This document shows positions 1 through 7,516 of a stretch of DNA of 56,965 nt, piece by piece. The notes under the pieces are model-generated. The model was not told the DNA's origin. It worked only from the letters and a program-made list of their open reading frames with translations, and searched no databases. Numbering within the stretch: the first letter of the stretch is position 1; every line of letters begins with the position of its first letter. This DNA is from Lachnospiraceae bacterium (GTDB lineage Bacteria > Bacillota > Clostridia > Lachnospirales > Lachnospiraceae): positions 1 through 56,965 of the forward strand of contig CAJTGD010000037.1 in the NCBI GenBank assembly GCA_910575475.1, given 5' to 3'. A program made the position numbers and the translations under genes.

Positions 1-96
1 ATCAACGATGCCACCGCATCGCCTCTTTCCTCCGCCTTGTCCTGACAAAAATATCAGGCACATTATTCACCATTATATACGCAATGCTGTACTAGT
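1..96 (-). repeat. Partial copy of terminal palindromic element
   Basis: Bases 1-96 are the reverse complement of 56672-56767 with a single mismatch (base 58 against base 56710). The copy ends at ACTAGT (91-96), which is the outer tip of the element's inverted repeat. Bases 1-62 also recur exactly as a direct repeat at 56904-56965, the very end of the window. The element is therefore cut by the window boundary. It is non-coding with respect to rnhA, whose start lies 50 bases further on. Confidence 0.85.
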
Positions 97-145
97 ATGG
101 ATATTGGATTCCGAAACCAGGGATCAGGGAAGGACGGAGAAGAAA

Positions 146-622
146 ATGCAGGTGAAATTATATACGGACGGTTCGGCCCGGGGAAACCCGCAGGGGCCCG
201 GCGGCTATGGCGCGGTACTGGAATATGTGGATCCGAAAGGAGAGCTGCACACGAAGGAGCTGTCCCAGGGATATGTGAAGACCACCAATAACCGGATGGA
301 GATGATGGCGGTGATCGTGGGACTGGAAGCCCTGAACCGCCCCTGTCAGGTGGAGGTCTATTCGGATTCCCAGTATGTGGTCAACGCCTTCAACCAGCAC
401 TGGATCGAGATCTGGGTCAAGAAGGGGTGGAAGCGCGGAAAAAACGAAGAGGTGAAGAATGTAGATCTCTGGAAGCGCCTTCTGGAGGCGAAAAAAGATC
501 ATGAGGTGACATTCCACTGGATCAAGGGACATGCCGGGCATCCTCAGAATGAGCGGTGCGACGAGCTGGCGACTACGGCGGCGGACGGCGATGGTCTGCT
601 GAAGGACCCGGGGGTGCCGTAA
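146..622 (+). CDS. rnhA: Ribonuclease HI
   Basis: This 158-residue protein cleaves the RNA strand of RNA-DNA hybrids in the cytoplasm, for example at R-loops and Okazaki primers. The complete catalytic set of RNase HI is visible: Asp8 in YTDGSARGNP, Glu52 in NNRMEMM, Asp74 in YSDSQYV and Asp139 in NERCDELA, with the mobile His129 in WIKGHAGH. The length matches the family. The frame is open further upstream, but that part runs through the terminal repeat and has no ribosome site. The ATG at 146 follows AGGACGGAG and gives the normal N-terminus MQVKLYTDGS. The gene sits just upstream of rnpB, so two RNA-processing functions are neighbours. No separate rnpB promoter was found in the 35 bases between them. 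Confidence 0.95.
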   Translation: MQVKLYTDGSARGNPQGPGGYGAVLEYVDPKGELHTKELSQGYVKTTNNRMEMMAVIVGLEALNRPCQVEVYSDSQYVVNAFNQHWIEIWVKKGWKRGKNEEVKNVDLWKRLLEAKKDHEVTFHWIKGHAGHPQNERCDELATTAADGDGLLKDPGVP

Positions 623-657
623 TGGATGCTCAGAGCAGCAGAAACAGTGGATTCAGG

Positions 658-1056
658 TTTAAGTAAGACAGACAATCGCGGCTGCGGGAGCCGAAAGGCT
701 GCAGACGAGGAAAGTCCGGGCTTCACAGGGCAGGATGCCGGATAACGTCCGGTGGAGGTGACTCCAAGGCCAGTGCAACAGAAATAAACCGCCCCATGTC
801 TTTGTGTACGGATAAGCTTATAGATTTCGGCTTGTCAGTACACAAAGACATGGGGTAAGGGTGGAAAGGCAGTGTAAGAGACTACCGCCTCTCTGGTAAC
901 AGCGAGGGCACATGTAAACCCCATCCGAAGCAAGACCGGAAGAAAGCGATGTGGCGGCCCGTCACGCTTTAGGTAGGTCGCTTGAGCCTGGCGGCGACGC
1001 CGGGCCTAGATAGATGATTGTCCAACGACATAACCCGGCTTATCGTCTTGCTTAAA
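658..1056 (+). ncRNA. rnpB: RNase P RNA (catalytic RNA of ribonuclease P)
   Basis: This is the catalytic RNA that trims the 5' leader from tRNA precursors. The hallmark GAGGAAAGTCCGGG lies at 707-720 and ACAGAAATA at 778-786. The 3' part carries GCGGCGACGCCGGGCCTAGA and the terminal AACCCGGCTTAT. The two ends pair perfectly as helix P1: TTTAAGTAAGAC at 658-669 with GTCTTGCTTAAA at 1045-1056. The layout fits bacterial type A. A long hairpin occupies the position of P12: an 18-bp perfect stem (792-809 with 838-855). The 3' end lies only 36 bases before the start codon of the DAHP synthase gene, so the two may share a transcript. Confidence 0.96.
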
Positions 1057-1092
1057 TCTGAAACTATTTTTATAAAGAAAGAAGGCACACCA

Positions 1093-2124
1093 ATGGGAAT
1101 GACTGTAAATGCACAGCTGCCTCTGCCGGCAGACTTAAAGGCAGAATATCCTCTGACAGAGAAGCTGCGTCAGATAAAAAAGGAAAGGGATCAGGAGATC
1201 CGGGATATTTTTACCGGGGCTTCGGGTAAGTTTATCGTATTGGCAGGCCCCTGCTCTGCGGACAATGAGGATTCGGTCTGCGAATATGTGACCCGGCTTG
1301 CCAGGGTCAGTGAAAAGGTTTCGGACCGTCTGATGGTGATCCCGCGGATCTATACGAATAAGCCCAGGACGACTGGAGAAGGGTACAAGGGGATGCTGCA
1401 CCAGCCGGAGCCGGATAAGGCGCCGGACCTCTATGCGGGGATCCTGGCGATCCGGAAGATGCATATCCGGGTCATGGAGGAGAGCGGACTGACCGGAGCG
1501 GATGAGATGCTTTATCCGGAGAACCGGAGCTATCTGGATGATATCCTGTCCTACGAGGCTATCGGGGCGCGTTCCGTAGAGAATCAGCAGCACCGGCTCA
1601 CGGCCAGCGGCATGGATATTCCCATCGGAATGAAGAACCCCACCAGCGGAGACTTTTCGGTGATGTTAAATTCCGTCATTGCGGCGCAGAATTCCCACCG
1701 CTTTATCTACCGGGGACTGGATGTGAGCACAGAGGGCAATGAGCTTGCGCACGTGATCCTGCGGGGCGGCGTAAATAAGTATGGAACCTGCATCCCCAAT
1801 TATCACTATGAGGATCTGGTACGGCTGCTGGATATGTATCAGAAAAAAGAGCTGAAGAATCCGGCGGCGGTGATCGATGTGAACCACTCCAATTCGGACA
1901 AGAAGTTCCGGGAACAGATCCGCATCACCAGCGAGGTGCTCCACAGCAGGAGCTACAATCCGGAGCTGAAAAAGCTGATCAAGGGAGTGATGATCGAGAG
2001 TTATCTGGTGGAAGGCTGTCAGAGCATCGACAGCGAACGGGTCTATGGAAAATCCATCACCGATCCCTGTCTGGGATGGGAGGATACCGAGCACCTGATC
2101 TATGAGATCGCGGAGAGGTGCTGA
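1093..2124 (+). CDS. aroF: 3-deoxy-7-phosphoheptulonate (DAHP) synthase
   Basis: The enzyme joins phosphoenolpyruvate and erythrose 4-phosphate in the first step of the shikimate pathway. At 343 residues it matches the type I AroFGH family. Family motifs seen are LAGPCSADN (about residues 50-58), PRIYTNKPRTT (about 86-96), GMKNPTSGDF, and DVNHSNSDK near residue 265, which supplies phosphate- and metal-binding residues. The ORF is open from 1018, but that part overlaps the 3' end of rnpB. The ATG at 1093 after AAAGAAGG gives the normal start. Which aromatic amino acid inhibits it cannot be told from the sequence, so the symbol aroF is provisional (aroG and aroH are possible). pheA lies about 2 kb further on in the same direction. 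Confidence 0.93.
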   Translation: MGMTVNAQLPLPADLKAEYPLTEKLRQIKKERDQEIRDIFTGASGKFIVLAGPCSADNEDSVCEYVTRLARVSEKVSDRLMVIPRIYTNKPRTTGEGYKGMLHQPEPDKAPDLYAGILAIRKMHIRVMEESGLTGADEMLYPENRSYLDDILSYEAIGARSVENQQHRLTASGMDIPIGMKNPTSGDFSVMLNSVIAAQNSHRFIYRGLDVSTEGNELAHVILRGGVNKYGTCIPNYHYEDLVRLLDMYQKKELKNPAAVIDVNHSNSDKKFREQIRITSEVLHSRSYNPELKKLIKGVMIESYLVEGCQSIDSERVYGKSITDPCLGWEDTEHLIYEIAERC

Positions 2125-2198
2125 AATCTTGCCGCAGGGAGGACTAAAAACAGCTTGCTGTGAGGGGCGGCTGCGGCGAAGCTTATATAGATGATATA

Positions 2199-2242
2199 AA
2201 AAATACAGCCATCCGCAGATCACATGCGCAGGCTGTATTTTT
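2199..2242. terminator. Bidirectional terminator between aroF and pyrI
   Basis: AAAAATACAGCC (2199-2210) pairs with GGCTGTATTTTT (2231-2242). The stem carries an A-rich 5' side and a T-rich 3' side, so it can stop transcripts from both directions. It lies 74 bases after the DAHP synthase stop and 37 bases after the convergent pyrI stop. Confidence 0.85.
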
Positions 2243-2279
2243 ATACTGCTGTTTTATAATGATTCCATCTGTGCAAGGA

Positions 2280-2723
2280 TCATTTCATGCTGCGGTGTTT
2301 CTCCTCGCAGTACTTGCAGCGGTAAACCTGGTTCTCCTCATCCGTCAGGATAAAGATATGGTCCAGACCCTGCTCAATGGATGTGATGCATCTCGGGTTC
2401 TTGCATCGGATCACATTCTTGATCTCCGCAGGAAGCTTTAACAGCTTTTTCTCTACGATCTGTTCGTTCTGGATGATATTGACCGTAATGTTGTGGTCAA
2501 TAAATCCCAGAATATCCAGGTCCATAAAATCAATGGGGCACTCGATCTTGATGATATCCTTTTTGCCCATCTTGCTGCTCTTTGCGTTCTTGATGATGGC
2601 AACACAGCAGTCCAGTTTATCCAGATGCAGGTACTTGTAGATTTCCATACTTTTTCCTGCCTCAATGTGATCTAAAACAAAACCTTCGGAAAGCTTTCCA
2701 ACGTTCAATGTACTATTTACCAT
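2280..2723 (-). CDS. pyrI: Aspartate carbamoyltransferase regulatory chain
   Basis: This 147-residue regulatory chain binds nucleotides and assembles with PyrB into a CTP-feedback-inhibited transcarbamoylase in pyrimidine synthesis. An allosteric domain of about 95 residues comes first (IEAGKSMEIYKYLHLDK). It is followed by a four-cysteine zinc domain with CKNPRC near residue 108 and CKYC near residue 137, which contacts the catalytic chain. The start codon follows AAAGAGG. The gene lies 62 bases downstream of pyrB and is almost surely cotranscribed with it. Presence of PyrI marks an allosterically regulated enzyme rather than the unregulated Bacillus PyrB form. Confidence 0.95.
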   Translation of the reverse strand: MVNSTLNVGKLSEGFVLDHIEAGKSMEIYKYLHLDKLDCCVAIIKNAKSSKMGKKDIIKIECPIDFMDLDILGFIDHNITVNIIQNEQIVEKKLLKLPAEIKNVIRCKNPRCITSIEQGLDHIFILTDEENQVYRCKYCEEKHRSMK

Positions 2724-2785
2724 ATTCGGCCTCTTTCTTTTTCTACTTTTCTATATTAAAGTTCTACTTGAGCTATGTTCAAAAA

Positions 2786-3706
2786 TCAGTCCACATGGAT
2801 ATCCAAAAGCGTCAGGATCAGCGCCATACGCACATAGACGCCGTACTGTACCTGACGGAAATACGCGGCGCGGGGATCGTCGTCCACCTCTACGGAGATC
2901 TCGTTGACCCTGGGAAGGGGATGGAGCACATACATATCCTCGGGCGCCAGCTTCATTTTCTTGCGGTCCAGGATATAAAAATCCTTCATCCGAACGTAAT
3001 CCTCTTCATTGAAGAAGCGTTCCTTCTGAACTCGGGTCATGTACAGGATATCCAGTTCCGGAAGCGCGTCCTCCAGACGAACCACCTCTTTATACGGGAT
3101 CTGCTGTCTGTCCAGGACATCCTGGCGCATATAATCCGGGAGCCTTAATTCCTCCGGAGAGATCAGAAGGAAATGGATGCCGGTGTAGCGGACCAGGGCA
3201 TGGATCAGGGAATGTACGGTACGGCCGAATTTTAAGTCCCCGCAGAGGCCGATGGTCAGATTATTCAGACGTCCTTTCAGATTCTTGATGGTCAGAAGGT
3301 CGGTCAGAGTCTGGGTCGGATGCTGATGTCCTCCGTCGCCCGCGTTGATGACCGGAATGCCGGAATGCTGGCAGGCCACCATGGGAGCTCCTTCCTTGGG
3401 ATGTCTCATGGCGCAGATATCCGCGTAGCAGGAGACCGTCCGGATCGTATCGGATACGCTTTCCCCCTTCGCGGCAGAGCTGGAATCCGCAGAGGAAAAT
3501 CCCATCGTATTGCCGCCCAGATTCAGCATTGCGGCTTCATGGCTCAGGCGCGTCCGTGTGCTTGGCTCATAAAATAAGGTCGCAAGCGTCTTGCCTTCGC
3601 AGGTATGAGCATATTTTTCGGGATGTGCCTCGATATCCTGTGCAAGTTCCAAAAGAGTGTCCAATTCCTCAACAGATAAATCCAGAGGGCTCATCAAGTG
3701 TCTCAT
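2786..3706 (-). CDS. pyrB: Aspartate carbamoyltransferase catalytic chain
   Basis: The protein (306 residues) makes N-carbamoyl-aspartate from carbamoyl phosphate and aspartate, the committed step of pyrimidine synthesis. The carbamoyl-phosphate loop FYEPSTRTRLS lies near residues 45-55. HPTQTLTDL and the active-site HPLPRVNEI follow in the usual order. The length is typical. The start ATG has a strong ribosome site, CGAGGAGGTATTTT. The gene is first in a pyrBI operon whose promoter lies about 290 bases upstream, leaving a long leader that holds a small ORF and a hairpin. That arrangement suggests transcriptional attenuation. Confidence 0.97.
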   Translation of the reverse strand: MRHLMSPLDLSVEELDTLLELAQDIEAHPEKYAHTCEGKTLATLFYEPSTRTRLSHEAAMLNLGGNTMGFSSADSSSAAKGESVSDTIRTVSCYADICAMRHPKEGAPMVACQHSGIPVINAGDGGHQHPTQTLTDLLTIKNLKGRLNNLTIGLCGDLKFGRTVHSLIHALVRYTGIHFLLISPEELRLPDYMRQDVLDRQQIPYKEVVRLEDALPELDILYMTRVQKERFFNEEDYVRMKDFYILDRKKMKLAPEDMYVLHPLPRVNEISVEVDDDPRAAYFRQVQYGVYVRMALILTLLDIHVD

Positions 3707-3736
3707 AAAATACCTCCTCGTACTTTGTGTGAATGA

Positions 3737-3931
3737 TCACGGTAATAACGATTCAAAGCCGTATGTTTTTGGGAAAAGGAAAACAGAAAATATAAATAAA
3801 TCAAATGAATTGAAAATCTTTCCCGGACAGGAAATAGAAAATGCGGAAATAAAAGGAACAGTAATACAACGACAAGCGGTAACTGGTCCTGGTTTGCGCC
3901 TTCGTATCATATTGCATCTGATCTGGCTCAT
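3737..3931 (-). CDS. Possible leader ORF of the pyrBI operon
   Basis: This is a 64-codon ORF between the pyrBI promoter and pyrB, preceded by an excellent ribosome site (GAAAGGAGGCAGACAG then ATG). It ends 30 bases before the pyrB start. It matches no family I know and is rich in Ser, Phe, Cys and Arg, as expected of a leader peptide rather than a folded protein. A hairpin with a U-rich tail lies inside its reading frame (3889 down to 3843). Its last third is a U-rich stretch encoding many Phe and Leu codons. In E. coli, pyrBI is controlled by a translated leader whose coupling to transcription senses UTP. By analogy this may be the same kind of device, which is an inference. Confidence 0.5.
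   Translation of the reverse strand: MSQIRCNMIRRRKPGPVTACRCITVPFISAFSISCPGKIFNSFDLFIFSVFLFPKTYGFESLLP
3843..3889 (-). terminator. Attenuator-like hairpin inside the pyrBI leader
   Basis: On the minus strand GGACCAGTTA pairs with TTACTGTTCC (plus-strand positions 3889 down to 3855) with one internal mismatch. UUUUAUUUCC follows directly. This has the form of an intrinsic terminator within the leader ORF, so ribosome position could decide whether it forms. Confidence 0.45.
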
Positions 3932-3996
3932 CTGTCTGCCTCCTTTCTCCGGATACGGATTCTGATGTTACTGTTCACAGCAACATTCTTTTACAT

Positions 3997-4025
3997 ACAA
4001 TATCTTAAAAATGACCCTTTGTCAA
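3997..4025 (-). promoter_or_regulatory. Promoter of the pyrBI operon
   Basis: Reading the minus strand, TTGACA (4025-4020) is followed by a 17-base spacer and TATTGT (4002-3997). The -35 box is perfect and the -10 box matches 4 of 6. Transcription should start near 3990, giving a leader of about 285 nt before pyrB. Confidence 0.75.
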
Positions 4026-4127
4026 CAACATTTTGAAAAATATGTTTTGTTAAAATAGTAGCATTTATTAAAAAAATATATTATACTAATAAGAATGAAT
4101 TGAAACAGGGACAAAGGAGAAGAGAGT

Positions 4128-5258
4128 ATGGCTGCACTGGAAGACTTGAGGGTACGTTTGGATGGGATCGATGAGCAGATCGTCCGGCTTTATGAAGAGC
4201 GGATGAAGGTCTGCGAGGAAGTGGGGGAGCTTAAGGTACAGAACTGGGGACGGGTGCTGGACCGGCAGCGGGAGCGCAATAAGCTGAACGATGTGGCTTC
4301 GAAGGCTTCCAATGAGTTCAATAAAAAAGGGATCCAGGAATTATACGAGCAGCTCATGTCCATGAGCCGGAAGCTGCAGTACCAGCAGATGGTGGAGGCA
4401 GGGGCCCTGGGGAAGCTGCCCTTCATCGGGATCGATTCCCTGGAAAAGGATACGGCCCGTGTAGTGTATCAGGGAGTAGAAGGCGCCTACGGACAGGCTG
4501 CCATGCTGAAATATTTTGGGGAAGGCTGCAATAACTTCCATGTGCGGACCTTCCGGGACGCCATGGAGGCCATCGAGGACGGCGCGGCGGATTATGCGGT
4601 GCTGCCGATCGAGAATTCTTCGGCAGGAGCGGTGACAGAGGTCTATGACCTTCTGGTGGAATTTGAAAACTATATCGTAGGAGAGACGATCCTTCCGGTG
4701 CGGCATACTCTGGCCGGACTTCCAGGGACGGACCTGAATGAGATCAGGCGGGTCTATTCCAAGGCGGAAGCCCTGATGCAGACTACCCGTTTTCTGGACG
4801 AGTATCCGAACTGGCAGCAGATCAGCGTGGTCAATACGGCGGTTGCGGCAAAGAAGATCCTGGAAGACAAGGATCCCGCCCAGGCGGCGGTCTGCAGCGT
4901 CTATGCGGCACAGGTTCACGGGCTTTCGGTGCTGGTGGACGGCATCAATGACGAAATGAATAACTCCACCCGTTTTATCGTGATCACCAACCAGAAGGTA
5001 TTTCTCAAGGACGCGTCCAAGATCAGCATCTGCTTCGAGGTGCCTCACCAGAGCGGATCCCTGTACCGGCTGCTGTCACATTTTATATACAATGACCTGA
5101 ATATGTCCAAGATCGAATCCCGCCCGGTGGAAGGGAAGAGCTGGGAGTATCGGTTTTTCGTGGATTTTGACGGCAACATGGGAGACGCGGCGGTAAAGAA
5201 TACGATCCGGGGGCTGAGAGAAGAAGCAATCAACCTGAAGATCCTGGGGAATTATTGA
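4128..5258 (+). CDS. pheA: Bifunctional chorismate mutase / prephenate dehydratase (P-protein)
   Basis: The enzyme converts chorismate to prephenate and then to phenylpyruvate, committing flux to phenylalanine. Three domains are visible in its 376 residues: an AroQ chorismate mutase (about 1-90, with LDGIDEQIVRLYEERM), a prephenate dehydratase (about 110-290, with VEGAYGQAA and the NSTRFIVI signature) and a C-terminal ACT domain (about 297-370) with the phenylalanine-binding ESRP sequence. The ACT domain implies feedback inhibition by phenylalanine. The ATG follows AAAGGAGAAGAGAGT. The gene diverges from pyrBI across a 421-base gap and continues into the downstream ATPase gene after only 25 bases. 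Confidence 0.96.
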   Translation: MAALEDLRVRLDGIDEQIVRLYEERMKVCEEVGELKVQNWGRVLDRQRERNKLNDVASKASNEFNKKGIQELYEQLMSMSRKLQYQQMVEAGALGKLPFIGIDSLEKDTARVVYQGVEGAYGQAAMLKYFGEGCNNFHVRTFRDAMEAIEDGAADYAVLPIENSSAGAVTEVYDLLVEFENYIVGETILPVRHTLAGLPGTDLNEIRRVYSKAEALMQTTRFLDEYPNWQQISVVNTAVAAKKILEDKDPAQAAVCSVYAAQVHGLSVLVDGINDEMNNSTRFIVITNQKVFLKDASKISICFEVPHQSGSLYRLLSHFIYNDLNMSKIESRPVEGKSWEYRFFVDFDGNMGDAAVKNTIRGLREEAINLKILGNY

Positions 5259-5283
5259 TGGATGATCAGTAGAGGAAAAGAAT

Positions 5284-6597
5284 ATGCGAACGAATGAACT
5301 GATGCTTTATAAAAATATGGAACATGGGGATATCCTTCTGGATATGACCTTTCTGATGGAGAATTATGAGAACGAATACTATAATCAGGAGGATCTGAGG
5401 AGCCTCCTCTTCGAGTGTGTCAATGAACTGCTGGAGATCGCGGCACAGTATGGATTTGAGGGCAATCTGTGGCATGCCTACCTGACCTTTCTGCTGGCCA
5501 ATCACGAGAATGCCTACAGTACGTCCTGCGAGATCGTGGGACAGGTGAACGGCAGCATCAATCAGATCGTGCTCCATGATTTTGAGGTGATGAGAGAGCT
5601 GTTTGACTATGATTTCGGACCCATGCAGAAGACATTGAACGCCGACTGCTTTTCCATCCTGCTGGATTATGAGAATATCAATGCTTCCAGCAAGGTATTC
5701 AACAAACGGATCCGGGATCGGATCTGCGGTTTGAGCCGGTCCCTGGGTGAAGCGGCAGGGACGGAGGAATTTAAACAGTGCCTGACCCGGTTTTATCAGG
5801 AATTCGGGGTGGGGAAGCTGGGGCTTCACAAGGCATTCCGGGTGGAGCATCCCGAGGGGGAAGGGGCGCGGATCGAACCCATTTCCAATATTGCCCATGT
5901 GCACCTGGATGACCTGGTGGGCTATGAGATCGCCAAGAAAAAGCTGATCGACAATACGAAGGCGTTTGTAGAAGGGCGCAAGGCCAACAACTGCCTGCTC
6001 TACGGGGACGCGGGAACGGGAAAATCCTCCTCGATCAAGGCGATCCTGAATATGTATTACGGCCAGGGGCTTCGGATGATCGAGATCTATAAGCACCAGT
6101 TCCGGGATTTAAACGATGTGATCGCGCAGATCAAAAACCGGAACTATAAGTTCATCATCTATATGGACGACCTGTCTTTTGAAGAATTTGAGACAGAATA
6201 TAAATATCTGAAGGCGGTCATCGAAGGCGGGCTGGAAAAGAAGCCGGAAAATGTGCTGATCTATGCCACCTCCAACCGGAGGCATTTGATCCGGGAGACC
6301 TTCCGGGACAAGGCGGACCGGGACGATGAGCTGCATACCAACGATACCGTGCAGGAAAAGCTGTCTCTGGTCGCCAGATTTGGAGTCACGATCTACTACG
6401 GCTCTCCGGACAAGAAGGAGTTCCAGGAGATCGTGCGGACGCTTGCCCGGGCAAACGGGATCGATATGCCGGAGGAGACACTGCTCTTGGAGGCGAACTG
6501 GTGGGAGCTGAACCACGGGGGGCTGTCCGGCCGGACGGCACAGCAGTTTATTGATTATTTATCCGGGACCGATGCAGGGATGTGCAAACCCAAATGA
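5284..6597 (+). CDS. AAA+ ATPase of the DUF815 type
   Basis: This 437-residue protein has a nucleotide-binding fold in its second half. The Walker A motif is GDAGTGKSS at about residues 241-249. A Walker B-like IIYMDDLSFEE follows near 295. The arginine-rich sensor region ATSNRRHLIRETF fits the DUF815 family of AAA+ proteins. The first 200 residues are a family-specific helical region. The cellular role of the family is not established and I do not assign one. It begins 25 bases after pheA, with AGAGGAAAAGAAT before the ATG, and ends just before the lipoprotein gene, so it is probably part of a pheA transcript. Confidence 0.85.
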   Translation: MRTNELMLYKNMEHGDILLDMTFLMENYENEYYNQEDLRSLLFECVNELLEIAAQYGFEGNLWHAYLTFLLANHENAYSTSCEIVGQVNGSINQIVLHDFEVMRELFDYDFGPMQKTLNADCFSILLDYENINASSKVFNKRIRDRICGLSRSLGEAAGTEEFKQCLTRFYQEFGVGKLGLHKAFRVEHPEGEGARIEPISNIAHVHLDDLVGYEIAKKKLIDNTKAFVEGRKANNCLLYGDAGTGKSSSIKAILNMYYGQGLRMIEIYKHQFRDLNDVIAQIKNRNYKFIIYMDDLSFEEFETEYKYLKAVIEGGLEKKPENVLIYATSNRRHLIRETFRDKADRDDELHTNDTVQEKLSLVARFGVTIYYGSPDKKEFQEIVRTLARANGIDMPEETLLLEANWWELNHGGLSGRTAQQFIDYLSGTDAGMCKPK

Positions 6598-6617
6598 AGA
6601 TTCTTGAAAGGATACAA

Positions 6618-7472
6618 ATGATCATGGTATGGAATTGGAAATCTATAAGGAAACGGATCGGATGTCTGGGACTGATGCTCCTGTCCATCTGTATGCTGAC
6701 AGCATGCGAAGATAAAATGACTCCTCATAAGCTGATGGAGTCCATGTCAAAAAATATGGCGGATATTACATCCTTCGCAAATAAAGTGAAGCTGGATATT
6801 GAGTTGGAGGATGTACTGTATACCACTGCGGTCTCAATGGATATCAGTCTGGAAAGTACGTCCGATCCGAAGGCAGGGCATGCGCTTGGAAAGGCGCATG
6901 TGAAAATGCGGGGGGCGGAGCTGGATAGCGTTCTGGAAGTCTACCAGGTGGTGGAAGGCGGCCGGAGGGCAACCTACAGCAGCCTGGACGGTGTTTGGAC
7001 GAAAGAGGTGTCAGAGCATACGAAAGGATCCGTCATCACGATCGACAACAGTTTATTTTCCCAAATGTCAGATTCTGTAGATGATTTTCAGATTGCTGAG
7101 GGTATGGTAGATGTGAATGGACAGGAATGCTATCAGATGTATGGAGAGGTGACCGGGGAGAACTTGAAAGGACTTCTTGGAGGCCAGATGCTGAATGCGT
7201 ATGGTCTGGTGAAGCTTCCGGATGAAGACGCCGTTTCAGAGCTGGTAATCCCGATTACCTTTAATATATATAAGGAGAAGATGCTGCCGGCGCGGATCGT
7301 TGTAGATATGTCAGAAGCTATGAATGGGCTGTATGATAAGTTTGATAAAACGACGAATGTCAATTCATATAATATCAAACTCGATTTTGACAATTATGGA
7401 GCAGTGGAAGAGATCAAGGTGCCTGAGGAAATCAAGGCGCTGGTAATGGGAAATACAAATCAAGGGCAATAA
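6618..7472 (+). CDS. Secreted lipoprotein of unknown function (DUF6612-like)
   Basis: The predicted 284-residue precursor has a basic N-terminus, a hydrophobic core and the lipobox LTAC, so Cys30 should be lipidated and the protein held on the outer face of the membrane. The mature part resembles the LppX/LolA-like folds found in many Clostridia lipoproteins: alternating strands and repeated small changes of charge, with no catalytic motif. The frame is open from 6582, overlapping the upstream ATPase gene. The ATG at 6618 has AAAGGA five bases upstream and is preferred. Substrate and role are unknown. Confidence 0.7.
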   Translation: MIMVWNWKSIRKRIGCLGLMLLSICMLTACEDKMTPHKLMESMSKNMADITSFANKVKLDIELEDVLYTTAVSMDISLESTSDPKAGHALGKAHVKMRGAELDSVLEVYQVVEGGRRATYSSLDGVWTKEVSEHTKGSVITIDNSLFSQMSDSVDDFQIAEGMVDVNGQECYQMYGEVTGENLKGLLGGQMLNAYGLVKLPDEDAVSELVIPITFNIYKEKMLPARIVVDMSEAMNGLYDKFDKTTNVNSYNIKLDFDNYGAVEEIKVPEEIKALVMGNTNQGQ

Positions 7473-7476
7473 GAAA

Positions 7477-7508
7477 CAGGGAACAGGCCGGCGACAGTCT
7501 GTTCCCTG
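7477..7508 (-). terminator. Terminator downstream of rqcH
   Basis: CAGGGAACAG (7477-7486) pairs with CTGTTCCCTG (7499-7508). On the minus strand the stem is followed by TTTCTTATT, which fits termination of rqcH. On the plus strand no T run follows, so it is a weaker stop for the lipoprotein transcript. Confidence 0.7.
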
Positions 7509-7516
7509 ATCCTATA

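Noticed and set aside
8..145. N-terminal extension of rnhA by 46 codons
   Set aside because: It runs through the terminal repeat, has no ribosome site, and RNase HI normally starts at MQVKLYTDG.
3657..3965. Plus-strand ORF in the pyrB-pheA gap
   Set aside because: It overlaps the pyrB start region, has no ribosome site and runs antisense to the better leader ORF.
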